Source: Gordionus sp. m RMFG-2023 (lineage: Eukaryota; Nematomorpha; Gordioida; Chordodea; Parachordodidae). Taken from it: 64,000 nt of DNA. Positions within the stretch are counted from its first letter, which is position 1. Each line of letters opens with the position of its first letter. The position numbers and the translations under genes are program-made. The stretch spans positions 33,926,730 to 33,990,729 of the forward strand of contig NC_088778.1 in the NCBI RefSeq assembly GCF_954871325.1, written 5' to 3'. Positions 1-12,400 of the stretch are shown here, piece after piece. The notes beneath the pieces are model-generated. The model saw only the letters and a list, made by a program, of their open reading frames with translations, had not been told where the DNA came from and made no database searches.

Positions 1-2446
1 ATCATATGATGGGAAAAAAACACCGCCATATTTGTTCGAAATAACGAAATTATAACATTTCGGTCACAGCTGTAAAATAATGGAAGATAAAAACGCGCAG
101 CGCTGGAGAATTTTTAATGAAAATACCGGGCAGGGGCATAAATAGCAAATCCGGGCTCGGTCGGGTACTCTTGCAGATCTCGGTTAAAAATAATAAAACT
201 TGCCCTTAAAAAAAAATTTGAACAAATCGTCGAAAAATTATTCGACGAGATATTTATTGAGTTAAATACAAAAAAAAAGTATAGATAGAGATATCGTGAG
301 CAATCGGAGTGCATCTTCTCTCCAATTCCCCTAACAAAAAATTAATCAGCTGATATGGGTGATGACTGACAGAGGAGCGCGGTTTGGCCCGAACCTGCCG
401 GTGAAAATTTTCCACAGGGGGGTTATGAGCCAGGCTCACCCCAGCGAGATATATTTTGCATAAATGATCAGGCCTAGTCCGTAATAATTTTTTTTTTGTA
501 TGAAGGAAAACGAGCAGATAAATTTACCTAATTTATTAGCTTTAAAAAAAAACATTTTTAAAAAAACTCAGGCCCGGACCAACATTTCGCGTAATTTGTC
601 CGATAAACAATTTAATGTAGGGGAAAACCGGTCGTATCCCGCTTTGAAATGATGTAGATAGAACAATATATCATCGTTAGAAATGCGTCGTTGACCACCA
701 TCTTTTTTAGCCTATACAAGACCGATACTATCTTACATAAAGTTTTAGTCGCGTCCATTAATTATTATCGTTAGTTTGTTTCTCAAATAATTAACATTTT
801 TTAAATTTAAAATGACTCTTTTTTTTATAAATAAAATATCGTTAATAATTAAATAAAAAGAAAGAAAGAAAGGAATAATACAATAAAAAATAAAAATATA
901 TAAAAGGAATTAAATTTTTTTTTCAATTGAATGGCAGGTTAAGCAAACAAATTCCATTCCCCAAATAAATAAATAAATGCGCAAATTTTTTTCGAGAGTC
1001 GAATATCACGTGAAAATGGAAAAGAGGACACGTGATTACGACGACTATTTTATGATTAAATAGGACTTCCGTTTTATGGTGCGGATCACCTGAACGATAG
1101 CGGTATTTCGGGCTCGCTATAAACGAGGCCTAGCTATAATAGTGGGTTATTTTTAAGGACCGCGTAAACGGCACATCAGCCGTAGATCCATTTAGCCCCC
1201 AGTTAGAACTTGGGAACAATTTTTTTTTTAAAAAAGAAAGAAATTAGGTTTGAAAACCACCCTAGTTCTGAGTCCTGGCTAGACAAATACAATTCTTCAC
1301 GTAGGTCAAAATTTTAGGCCCGGTCTGGTCCGAGATTTTTTTTTTTTTAAAAACATATTTATGGTCCGCCTAGAGGAATATAAAAATATTTGAATGAGAT
1401 ACAGGTAGGGGATAGGCAAACATTTTAATTGTGTTTTAATTTTATTATCAATTTTTAAAAATATTTTAGGGGCTGTGGAGGTTCTACCAGATACTTCTCT
1501 AAAAATATCTTAACTCGATTAAATTTAAATTATAAAATCTAAGAGCCACTCCCCCCCCCCCTTATTATTACATATACATTCACAAACAACTAAGCATTCA
1601 AATTAAAGTTAAAGTTGTCTACAAAAAATGGGAGAAAAAAGTTTTACAATATTTATTCATTACTTGTAGAAGATTGATTGACTCCGACCCCAACAAAAAA
1701 TATGCAGAGAGTTTTGAAGGCACACCTGAAAAATGATAATTTTGTGGATTCCGCTTCCTTCTTTGAGAAAAATGTTTGCAGGGCTCCAGAAAGTTTCAAT
1801 TCCACTATTAGGATCTGGCAATATATAAAAAAAAATATTTGTCATTCTAATATGGCAATATATTTGGTTGCTCAATCATTGCCAAAAATTTTGTATAACA
1901 TAATGCAATAATAAAAAAATAGTTATTGTTCAAAATTTGTATTGATTATTTACAAGAAGCTTGTATTGCTAAGGAAAATTGTAATAAGAATGAGAAAGAA
2001 AGAAGAAAGAAAGCAGAGATCTGCAGGCCGGACCCTAAGCCCGGGCTGAAATTTTATTTTTTTAAATACCCGAGCCGGGCCGTATTCTTTTAAAAAATTT
2101 ATACAACATGAATTATTATATTGGTCAATTAGGTATGGTTATAATGATTATATATAGTTATGATAAATATAATGTTTGGTGAAAGTTAACACTAGCTAAC
2201 ACTCATAGTATCTATTTACATAATGAAATTATAGTTTTCCTGCCATGGAATAAATATGCAAAGGATTAAATACATTATTATAATATATGTTATATTTTTT
2301 ATTAATTAAAAATATCAGCTTAATTTTTTTTTATAAATACAATTAATATAGTATATTCTCAAAATATTATTTACACAAATTTTTTATAGTATCAATTTGT
2401 AATATACTAAATATCTGTTTAGAATTTAAAAAAATAAAATATGTAG
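1..2446. other. AT-rich intergenic DNA with GC-rich repeat scraps
   Basis: No gene is seen. Short GC-rich pieces built on ggcccgg and cccgggc words (around 150-175, 360-440, 570-600, 1300-1335 and 2020-2085) sit in otherwise AT-rich DNA. They resemble the GC-rich pieces near 13.7, 31.7, 60.2 and 63.7 kb, so they are probably ends of one or more non-autonomous transposon families. A run of about 11 C occurs near 1551. The short open frames are not coding-like. Confidence 0.5.
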
Positions 2447-2590
2447 TAGTGTTGTTAAACAGCTCGTTTTGAGCCGATTTTTAAAAACGGCTAACAGCTA
2501 ACTTAGTTTTTTATCCAGAAAAATATTATGCAACCCTGAAAATTTTGCTCATAGAAGGAGCAAAGGTCTAGACATATAGTATCAAAATTT
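2447..2590. mobile_element. Truncated copy of the AGTGTTGTTAAAC MITE
   Basis: The left end reads agtgttgttaaacagct, followed by the interior words of the complete copies at 8078 and 10921, including atccagaaaaatatta and a 'gctcatagaagg' stretch. The right terminal repeat is missing and the sequence runs into a GC-rich repeat near 2600. It is read as a broken copy of the hAT-type MITE family with 8-bp target duplications. Confidence 0.6.
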
Positions 2591-4836
2591 CAAGAGGCCA
2601 GGCTGGGCCCCAAAATTTTTTTTTTTATATGTCATGGCCATGCCGGCCCTAAAATTTTTAATCCCTGGCTGGGCAGTACAAAATAGAAAGAAAGAAAGAA
2701 AGTAAGAAAGAATTTTAAATTATCCATAATCAGGAATATGGAATAACTTTTAATTTTACAATTACACACATTTTTAAATAAAAGAAGTAATTTCTGTGAT
2801 TATTTTTATGGAATTAGAAAATTAATGATGAGTTCTTATCAATTTAGAAAAAAAATGAAAGCAAATTTTTGTCTAGACATCAAATCAAAACAAAAATTTT
2901 ACCTATTCATGAATCAAAGAAGGAACAAAATTTAATTAGTTTATTTTTTGTAAATTTGGAATAAAAATTAAATTTTTTTAATGAAATAATTTGACAAATA
3001 ATAAAAAAATTTTTATTTCAGATATCTACTTTATATTTTATGAAATTAATTTGATTCTTATTGTAATCTTGTCTTTTGCTTTTACAACAACTCACCAATA
3101 TTTTAAACTTTGGTTAATTTCAACATTTTGCATTATACAATCATTATTTAGTTAAAAGTCCATGCCATTACATAAAAAATTATACTACAAAGTTCAATAA
3201 ATGAAAGGTTAGAATATAAAAATGGCTTATATCTTTGAGGAATTTGTTACTTAAACAAATTTAGACCCAAGTAATAACTTATTTCAAAGACAAAAGACTA
3301 AAATTAATCATGTTATCCATACATCTGAAAAAATGTTTTCATAGACATTATATATTTTACGGTTCTTCAACACTGGTGGTGGAACAGTTATTTATCTCTA
3401 CTTCAATGATAAATCCAAATTATCATCAAAAATGAAGTTTACATGTATGAAAAAATGTAAATATTTTTTTACATTGGATTTACACATGGTATAATAAACT
3501 TTATGTATACTATTGCAAGAAGTTAATAATTGTACTGTCTATTGAATTGATATTTTGAAAACATATCTTAAAAATGGTAGAGAAAAAATTAAAGTAAATA
3601 TTTTTAAAGATTTTTATTAAAAGATAGCAGGATAGATCATAGTGCTTACAAGGGAAAAGGATATTTCTAAACTGTATAAAATATAAGAATAATGCAAATA
3701 TTTAAAAAGTGTATAGCTAATTTCTCCCAAGATAGTTTGGCCATAGCAAAGTTACACTTGTTTGAAGGTATATTGTCAACTAAAATTTTTTTAGCTATAC
3801 CAAGTGATCTGCAAGGCCCAGCCCAATCCCGTCCTGGAATCAGAATTTACCTTGGTCATGGGTGAACCTAATTTTTGAAAATAATTATGGTTTGGGATAT
3901 GACAAAAAAAATAATTTTGAAGCAGGCTTTTTTAGGCCAAACTTAATAATATTTAAGCCTGATGCAGATCTCTAGCTGTGCTCCCATCCTTAAATACAAG
4001 TGATAATAGATTCATAAAACAATCAAAATAATTATGAACAAAATAAATTTTACTGTTATAACTGGGATTGCCATATTTATTGCAGTTAACATATTATTTG
4101 TAACAGTTGAGTTTTTATAAGGATACATTAGGGATTGATCATTACAAAAGAAGCCTCTTTTATAAGGAGTTACGAAATATTTCAATAAGACCCATGGAAG
4201 CTGGGCTGATTTGAATATATTTAAAATTATTATTATCATAATAATATTACCTATTGTAACGAATATAAGATTTAAGAGATAATCAAATATGAATAGTAAA
4301 ATTTTATCCATTTAAAAAGTCATTATACCATGTGGTAATGTTTGTTAATAGCGAAAACTTTAGCAGATTGTTTTGGTCAATCATCGTCAAAAAAAAGCAA
4401 ATTAGTAATCAAACTTTAAAGTATTTTCATTTATTTCCTAAGATGCCTAGAAATTTTTAAAATCGATTTAAATTAATTACCATTTATTTAAAGGATCAGT
4501 TATAATGAGGGTTGGCCAATAAATAATTTGATTTAAATGGCGATTTAATTCATCCCCCCCCCCCCCCCGATTTTTTCAAAAAAATTCAACGATTTAAATC
4601 AATATATTCAATAAAATTCTATTTACTATATTTAGTCAAAATATTTAATATAGGGAAAAACAAAGACTTATTATTTTAAAATTTAATAATTTTCATATGA
4701 AAAACTTTACTACATTACCTAACTTATTAGTATTTTTGGTAATGGCTAAATTTTCAGCTAATTACACTCAATCATCATGCGAGTGCCGGAAAAAATGTGT
4801 TAACGTTAAGGGGTTTTAATTTATTTCTTTAAAATT
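2591..4836. other. Intergenic DNA with a fragment of the LRR-unit flank
   Basis: No gene is seen. From about 3180 to 3800 the sequence matches the DNA upstream of LRR units B/C (about 23870-24230) and, inverted, about 63370-63600. Shared words include gaaggtatattgtcaacta. This segment is therefore an edge of the duplicated LRR unit lying more than 10 kb before the first recognisable gene. A run of about 15 C lies near 4555. Confidence 0.55.
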
Positions 4837-5972
4837 CATAGGCGTAGCCAGGATTTTCATAAGGGGGGTGGAATTAAAAAATTACTGGAGGCTTCGCCCC
4901 CATACCCCCTTTTGGGCGGGCCTTCGGCCCGCTTTTCCCCGAGCTTCGGCCGGGTTACTTTAGTCTATATATAGTCATAAAATATTTTTACGGAACAAAT
5001 ATGAAATATATTTTATTAGTTTATATAAATTACTTGTATTGTATATACCTTAATATAAAAGCATGGTAATAATTTATTCCAAACAATTATAAGAAATTTA
5101 TTTATAAAAAGTAAGTAGATATATAATTGATTTTACTCTATTATATAGAATTAATTATAAAATACTAAGTAAAATTCCACTTTTACAGACATATTTGACA
5201 GTTAGAGAATATATTACAGTTAACAATCTAACAAATTTTACTAATCAATGCCAACAATATGCATTCAATTATTTAACGCCATCTATTTATTTAAGTTAAA
5301 ATGATATTTAAATTTAATCTTCATATTATTCATCTTACAATGTCTTTAAAAGATATTTTCTGATGTCCTTATCAATATTTTACAGTTTTCTGTAAAATAT
5401 ATAATCTATATTGGTAAAAATTACTTGATTGTCATTTGATAATTAGATATAATCTACGACATATAATATTCCACTGTTTATATTGTGCTTTAATATTTTT
5501 TTAATTTATGATTTAATTTTATCAATAGTTTTATAATTATATTTTACTTTTATTAAGATAAATAAATTAAAATTACTCACTTTATAAAAAATTATATTTG
5601 ATATATTATATAATTTAGTAATTTTATGAATCTATATTAATAATTATAATACATTTCACTTCTGTCTTAAGACTTTCTTTGGCTTATATTCCATTTATTA
5701 AAAAACATATTTGGTTCATTTTATATATTTATAAATTTATTTTCTTAAAAATTTATAAATTATGATGAATAGTTTTATAAAAAAATATCAACTTTTACAT
5801 TCTTTCTTTTAAATTATTATTTAAGATATATGCATACATATTTGAGGGTCAGGGAGTGGGGGGAGGACTAAGGGGGATATTTTTTATTAGCTAAAAATGA
5901 TATTTACAAAAAGTGATAAATTTCTGAAGGGGGGGGGAATTTCCTCTTGCACCCCACCTGGCTACGCCTATG
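4837..5972. mobile_element. Non-autonomous hAT-like element, about 1.1 kb
   Basis: The ends are perfect inverted repeats: cataggcgtagccagg at 4837-4852 and cctggctacgcctatg at 5957-5972. A direct repeat, ctttaaaat, flanks them (4827-4835 and 5973-5981), with one extra base (4836) between left copy and element. This fits a duplication of about 8-9 bp, as in the hAT superfamily. GC-rich tracts lie just inside both ends and the interior is very AT-rich with no open frame. It would be mobilised in trans. Confidence 0.8.
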
Positions 5973-5981
5973 CTTTAAAAT

Positions 5982-7329
5982 ATGAGTTGCTATAATTTTA
6001 TAAAAATCTCAGAAGCTAAAGTGATATTTTTCGGACAAAAACTTAGTTTCGATTTCTTTTAGCTGGCTAAAAATTAGCTTACATTGCTAAAGATTTGGTA
6101 ATTACACAACTAACTTTATTAGATAAAAAAAAATACTTGATTCATATTTTATTGTTTCAATTTTTGATTAGTGAGAAATTATTTAATATTCTAAGGGGAC
6201 TTGAGCACCTGTACTCCCCCCCCCTCTTAAAAGTACTAGTGATTTTATGTTAGTTTATAGCTCTAAACACAATATCAATGTATTAAACAACGACCAAATG
6301 TTTTTTTTTTTAAATATAAATATATTTTAACCCTATCTCATGCCAAATCATCTTAATACGCGTTTATCCTGTCCTAATATTATACAAAGGGTTTTTTTCA
6401 TAAAAAATTGATCCCATCCTAAATTCATCCTAGCACAGGTAGACTAGCAATATTGCAGTCTCACTGGCATGATGTTTTAATAGGGATTTGACCCCATATA
6501 TCTGTTTTGAAAACTATTATCAAGATTCTTATTTTGCACGCCTATCACTAAAACGGCATTCATTAAAACTATATATTATTTGATTAATTATATGCCAAAA
6601 TATCTCAATTCTATAAAGATTCACAGGAATTTTGGTCTTTTACCTCTACATTTGTCAAAATGTCTCCCCTGGTGCGACTAATTTTATGTGTATGGTATTT
6701 TACTTTCCATGCAGGGTTTACATGACAAAAAACCTATTAGAAACAAACCCCCTTTAATAATCTACCCCTACCTCTTCATCCCAAAAAATTCCCACCCTAG
6801 CCACAATATTTATTTATCTTAAAATGAACTATTATTTGTGACATCCCAAAAAAATCTTAAATAATCTTTCAGTCATAACAATTTAGCTAAGAATAATATA
6901 TAAACATTAGTTGGTGATCAACAAATTTTTACTACCTATAATCTATAATGTAGTCACTAGCGTGTATAAATTTAAAAGTAATAGGAAAAAATTTATAGTA
7001 AAAATTCCCCAGAAATAAACATCTGGGAAAAAACCTCCAGAAAATAAATCCTCATCATGGAAAATAATTTAGTAAAATTATATTTCCCTATTAATTAGAA
7101 ATGATGATATTAAATAAACTGTACTTTACTAATAGTATTTTAAATAAATATTTAATAATAATTATCAAATAGATTTGCTTCTAACATTAAAAGTAAATAA
7201 TCGCTCTTATAGAATAAGGCAGGTCATCACGGTATTCCTCTCAAAGGGTTTTTAAGCGCTTTGCTCTTTTATATTAGGTATTTATCTATAATCACACCAC
7301 TCCGGTCATTTTCTTAGTCAATATCCAGA
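5982..7329. other. Intergenic, nothing recognised
   Basis: AT-rich DNA with a C run near 6217. No open frame, splice-bounded exon or clear repeat boundary was recognised. Confidence 0.4.
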
Positions 7330-7620
7330 TTGACTAAAAATGATTATTCCATCCTTAACATTGATTGTTTCTACGTGTCTGAGAATATGAACCTCTCTTG
7401 ATATTCCATTGATTAATTTTTACTGTAATGGACATATCATATAATAAATAGAGCAAAGACTAAGCGTTCCAACTTGTCTCAAATTACTTTTAGAGTTTCA
7501 TTGGTCCTGGGTTGGCTTTCTTGGCCTCTGGATTTTTATATGAATACCTTGACACAGCCTCTGAATGCGATATGGTCCCTTATTTTTTAAAAAAAGTTAG
7601 ATTAATAAATATATTAATAA
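7330..7620 (-). mobile_element. MULE transposase fragment
   Basis: This stretch matches, with many differences, part of the MULE transposase on the - strand at 46.4-46.8 kb. Shared words include ttagagtttcattggtcctg and ctcttgatattccattga, in the same order and orientation. Nothing remains open for long, so it is a decayed second copy of the same family without visible terminal repeats. Confidence 0.6.
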
Positions 7621-8069
7621 TCTTACTGTTCTAATCACCAGTTATTTTCAACATGGATTATACAATGATTCGTATTTTTACATTTGCTTTTAAATTTAGT
7701 ATATTACGTATCCATTGGCGTAATTGTGAGAGTCACTGTGAGTGGCGCTTTCTTATGTGTAAAGATTATTTTATTTTTATTTTTATAATTCATTTTCATA
7801 TTTATATTTTATATTGTAAAATATATTATTTGTGATTGTATTGACATGATTAGGTTTAAAAGTGAAGATTTTTGTAATTTTACATGTTAAAATAAATTTT
7901 GTATTTTCAAAATAAAATATCTTAGAAATGTTTTGCAGTAACTTCAGAGTTTCTTAAGACAGAAAAATGAAATAAAGGACTAAGAAGATAATTCTCAATT
8001 TCGAAATAAAGATCAGGATAAAATTGATCAAACTTAATATCTACCAGTGGTAACAGCTTGCAAAACATT
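7621..8069. other. Intergenic, nothing recognised
   Basis: AT-rich. The 60-codon open stretch at 7653-7835 has the composition of random AT-rich sequence and no recognisable motif. Confidence 0.4.
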
Positions 8070-8077
8070 CCAATGAT

Positions 8078-8273
8078 TAGTGTTGTTAAACGGCTAACTC
8101 AATATTTCATTCAGAAAAATATTACTCAAGCCTGAAGATTTTCTCATAGTAGGAACAAAGAGTTCTAGAGATATATTATCGAAATCTCGAGGTTTAGGCA
8201 ATATTTTTCTGGCTAAAATATTGAGTTAGCCGTTTTTAAAACTCGGTTCAAAACGAGCCGTTTAACAACACTG
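8078..8273. mobile_element. hAT-type MITE, complete copy 1 (196 bp)
   Basis: The left end reads tagtgttgttaaacggct and the right end agccgtttaacaacactg, an inverted pair. A perfect 8-bp duplication, ccaatgat, flanks it (8070-8077 and 8274-8281). A second inner inverted pair (aactcaatattt / aaatattgagtt) makes most of the element foldable. The 8-bp duplication and terminal CAGTG-like bases fit the hAT superfamily. Relatives occur near 2447, 10921, 23650, 34740 and 41375. Confidence 0.88.
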
Positions 8274-8281
8274 CCAATGAT

Positions 8282-8779
8282 GGTTTTAACCGCGTACATA
8301 TCCTACTTTCGAAATATATTTATTTAAAATGGATATGATAAAAATTATCCTTCCTAAAATTTCACATCTTTTTAGGACCTTTTTGATTTTTCCATACTAG
8401 ACTTAAAATTAAAAACTTCCTGGAGGTATCTTAGGCATTCATTTTTCCGAGTTTAACAGGACCATTGCACAATTTCCGACTAAGGAAGATGGTTTAGGGT
8501 TTCTCCCTCTTAATTTAGTTTCTTTGTCAGCCTTCCTCTCTTTTCGTATTCAATGCCAGTAGGTTATAAGTAAGCATGTGAGTTGTAGAGATCGTCTATT
8601 TAAAACTGTGTGACTTATAGAAGATATATTTATGCCTTTTATCTCTTCCACAGTTCTCGGCACTAAAATACTTAATCCTCTTCTGCCTATTTTTAAGAAC
8701 TGTTGGGATTAGATGTCAAATCCTCAAATATTTCACTGTAATTTATTTTTAAATCGCCAATTCAAAGACAGTCTAATGA
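8282..8779. other. Intergenic, nothing recognised
   Basis: AT-rich sequence with no coding-like open frame or repeat boundary. Confidence 0.4.
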
Positions 8780-9555
8780 GTATACATAAGACGAATTATT
8801 TATTATTCGATTCGGTTCGAATTCGAATAAAGAAATTTATTATTCGTCGAATAATTTTTTATCTATTATTTGATCGAATTATTCGAGATTCGATTAAAAT
8901 AATATATTCATAAATATCGAAAATATCATATATTATTAGTATTATTCCTATTTAATAAAATTTCCTAGTGGAATAATGAAGAAACATTTTATATTTTTAA
9001 ATGTTGTTAACGGCTGTTTTTATTCGAATAATTCATAATACAAATTTAACTTCCGAAAATTGTTTTATGATGGACGAAGAAAGTATTTATTTATTTATAT
9101 GTAATTTATAACACATATACAATTATAAATAACTAGTAGCTATCCCGTCAAGAATGACGGGCGAACCAGATATTTATCCTTTGTTTGATGATAGTGAAAT
9201 CATAAATTTGACTTTTTGGAAAAACTTTTTGTTAAAAAAATTTGTTTTTGTCTTCTACATGATATGAATATTATATTGGTTTTTCTACATTATATATAAA
9301 TATACTATATATGTATGCTTCTATATTATCTTACTAATAAAATTTGTTTGTTTTTTATCCATAGTTAAATTTTACAAAATAAATTTAATATGCTATCTTT
9401 TTTAATTTAAGGTTAAATAAATTTTTCGAATTGAATCAAATATTCGACGAATCAAATAATCATTTTTTATTAATCGTACAAATACGAATAATGAATTATT
9501 CGATTTAAACGAATACGAATAATTCCATTATTCGATTCGTATTTATGTAGGTCTA
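8780..9555. mobile_element. Non-autonomous element with ATTCGAAT-rich inverted ends
   Basis: The two ends are rich in attcgaat/gaataatt words in inverted orientation (about 8785-8910 and about 9420-9550). The outer parts read tacataag...acgaat and, inverted, tacataaatacgaat. The interior is AT-rich without an open frame. A target duplication could not be fixed, so superfamily and exact ends are uncertain. A Helitron-like hairpin lies in the middle (9134-9161). Confidence 0.55.
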
Positions 9556-9728
9556 CCAAAACGACAATTATTAGTCAAATCATTTTATATGAATTAATTC
9601 TTCTTTAATAATTTATTGATTTTTATTGGTGGATAAAGAAAATTTTGCGCATTTACATAAATTATTCATCAAATTTTTTAATTGGTCATTTATAATGATA
9701 TAGAATAAAAAGATTTGAGGCTGTGTTA
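9556..9728 (+). repeat. LRR-unit 5' flank remnant
   Basis: This piece matches the distal upstream DNA of LRR unit B (about 20895-21020), sharing ttggtggataaagaaaa, acataaattattcat and a 'ttgaggctgtg' motif. It is joined directly to LRR 3'-flank sequence, so the gene body between the two flanks is absent. Confidence 0.55.
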
Positions 9729-10235
9729 TATTGCAAATGGAAATCATATGTGACTTAAAAAATCAAACTATATACATAATTTTAAATAAATGCCCATATT
9801 TTGATACTAAGATAAATATTGTTTCTAAACTATTATTTTATATCTAAGATTCATTTTTTAAAAAAAATGTATTTACAATTTGTGATAATCAATACTATAA
9901 ATCGTTACTATTATTATTAATTTTTATGCCCTAATATTCTTAATATTTATTATGATAAAAGATTTGTAACTTTGTATATAAATAATTGAATAAAAAGATT
10001 TTAAGGACGGATAACCTATGATAAAGCTCCACAAAAAAAAATTCAATGCTATTATGAAACCTCTTTCCTTTTTTTCCAATTGTTGAAATTTAACTCTTAT
10101 TGGATAATGAATATTCCTAGGAATATTCACTCTGTCATGATTAGCGGATAGACTTAGGTTCTTCTAGTAGATGTTATTTCTAGTTTTTCTAGTTTATATA
10201 TAGGGTCAGTCATAGATATACTGAATATAGTAGAG
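9729..10235 (+). pseudogene. Remnant of an LRR unit: 3' UTR/downstream flank only
   Basis: The sequence matches the DNA downstream of the D terminal exon (about 33265-33720). Shared features, in order, are attgcaaatgg, aagataaatattgttt, a (att)n stretch, tgatgaaagatttgtaa-like words, 'agattagcgaatagact' and 'agtttttctag'. Orientation is + as in units A-D. The exon itself is missing. This marks a seventh unit whose coding part was lost, probably by unequal exchange between the unit flanks. Confidence 0.6.
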
Positions 10236-10599
10236 ATAGGCGCTTCTCTAAATCTTGAACCATTGTCAGGAAGGAAAAAATTTTCATTAAATTTGTTGTA
10301 GACAGTGGTCAAATGTCAATCGATGTAAGTTCCAGATAATAAAATCTGTGCTGAGAAAGATTGGCGGAGAAGAGATGCTGGAACCAAATGGCAAGAAAAT
10401 ATGGGATGGAGAGATAATAAATATGTATATAAAGTGGCTAACAACAGCAAGAAACAAAAGTTATACAGATACCACATGATCTAATATCAGGAATAAAATC
10501 TGTTATTTTAAATAATAACCTTAATTTTTGGTTTATGATACATACTTGATCTCCAGTGAAATAAATCCTTTCCTATCAACGATTTTGAAGAGCTCGCTA

Positions 10600-12400
10600 A
10601 TTATGAAAACATCGAATTGAACAATTGTTCCAGAAAATTATTCTTTTATGAAGAAGGCCCATCCATAACTGTGGTAGGGCAAAGTTTTTAATAGTAAAGT
10701 TAAATGCTTAAAATGTTATTAAATATTTAAACTTTAATGTATGGGATAGGAATACGCCACTCTTATGTGGTCAGGATTGGATTAAAAAGTTTGATATAAT
10801 CAAATATTAACAATTTTTAACTTTTAACAATCATTTTCATATTAGAATAATAAACATGCTGATTTTTTTAAGCCCACCCAGTAAAGGCATAATATTTCGA
10901 TTCCTTCTATTTATACTGAACAGTGTTGTTAAACGACTCATCTTGACGCGATTTTTAGAAACGGCCGTCTCAATATTTCATACAGAAAGAAATATTACTA
11001 AAGCCTGAAGATCTTGTTCGTAGAAGTAAAAATGGTCTAGACATATATCATAATCTCGAGGTTAAAGATATTGCTTAGAACTAGCCGTTTAGCAACACTA
11101 ATACTGAAGAATTATTTTCTGAGTCTAGAATTAACCTTAATAATTTAGTTAAAGAATTTGGCAGTGTTTTTTAAATGATGAAACAGTAATAGTTAAAAAA
11201 AAATTTAAAAATATACATGTTATTAAAGGATAATGAATGCTAAATTTTCTAAGATCAGAAGAGCACTATTTGAATTGGAGGAAAAAATGGAGAATATCCT
11301 TGAGCAATGGCATAAACAGGGTATCACAACTCCTGTTTTCGCAATGGGCTACACCTTTAGCTTTGGTTAAAAAAATGGAGAATATTCTGCGAGTTTGTTC
11401 TGTTGTTAGACTCACAGTGAATCTTCAATTAGAAAGGTTTGAATAATCCTCTACCAAGGATAAGTGACATTAGATCTTTCTTCAGCTAAGAAACTCCAAA
11501 GGTGTCTAACTAACAAAGGTCTGTTTCAATTTAATAGGTTACTTTTTGGGCTACCAGTTTCAACTGCATATTTCCAAAAACTTTTGAAAATATATTTTCT
11601 GACATAAATGGGGTCATTTATTAATTTTTAGGGTTAGCAGAAAATGTTTTTGAAAGGATGGTAGAATTTGACTTAATAGGAAATAATAAAAAGGGTAATT
11701 TTGGTAAGCATAATATTAAATATTTGAGTTACTTAATAAGTACCCAATTAAAGAAAAAATTGAACTGATTAGTAGAATGACTGAACCTAAAGACAGGTGA
11801 ATTATTATTCCAGGTTTATCGAAGGTTTTTCGAAATTGGCATATAATTTATAAGATATGCTTAAGAAGGAGAAACATTTTTATTGGGTGATTAATGAAAG
11901 AGTAAACTCTCGTGAAGATTGTGTAATATACCAATTTTAGCTTATTATGATAGAGGTAGGAGGTTGTTTATTTCGATTAATGCCTCAAACAAGGGTATGG
12001 GAGCAGTAATGTTCCATGAGAGACCTATTCAATTCATGTCCAAAGTATGTTCAATTGCTAAAAAAAAAATCGATTATTGAGAAAGAAGGATTCGCGATAG
12101 TTATAGCAGTAAAATTTTTTTAGAGAATATTTGGTTGATAGGATGTTTGAGATTTATACATATGGAATATTTAGAATTAGATAATAGACCCTTACAATTT
12201 ATTAAGGGGAAGAGCAAATTTAACTATTTTGTTTATGCCTGTATGTCGGTGAGGATTTCTAAATATATGGAACTGGAGAATATAATGATGATAATAAAGA
12301 AAGTGATTCGAAAGAGTTTCAAAATTGTACACAATTCTGTGTAGTGCTGCTGGGGGGGGGGTGCGGTTATCACCTTATAAATGTCACTATGAAGGATTTG
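10600..12400 (+). mobile_element. Ty3/Gypsy-type LTR retrotransposon fossil (pol part)
   Basis: Scattered, interrupted similarity to a Ty3/Gypsy pol region in order: end of protease, reverse transcriptase, RNase H. The element is heavily broken with many breaks, and no LTRs were recognised at its ends. A MITE with its own target duplication has inserted into it (10921-11100), so the retroelement is the older of the two. Age cannot be estimated without its LTRs, but the decay suggests an old insertion. Confidence 0.6.
10921..11100. mobile_element. hAT-type MITE, complete copy 2 (180 bp), nested in the Gypsy fossil
   Basis: Starts cagtgttgttaaacgact and ends agccgtttagcaacacta, an imperfect inverted pair. 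A perfect 8-bp duplication, atactgaa, flanks it (10913-10920 and 11101-11108). The interior matches the copy at 8078 (tcagaaagaaatatta, cctgaagat, tctcgagg). Confidence 0.87.

Noticed and set aside
3806-3974. Possible short element with gatctgcaagg and gatgcagatctctag ends
   Set aside because: The left 'gatctgcaagg' word also continues the duplicated LRR flank seen elsewhere (tcatctgcaaggtgcgcc inverted at 63.3 kb), so it need not be a transposon end. No convincing target duplication was found.
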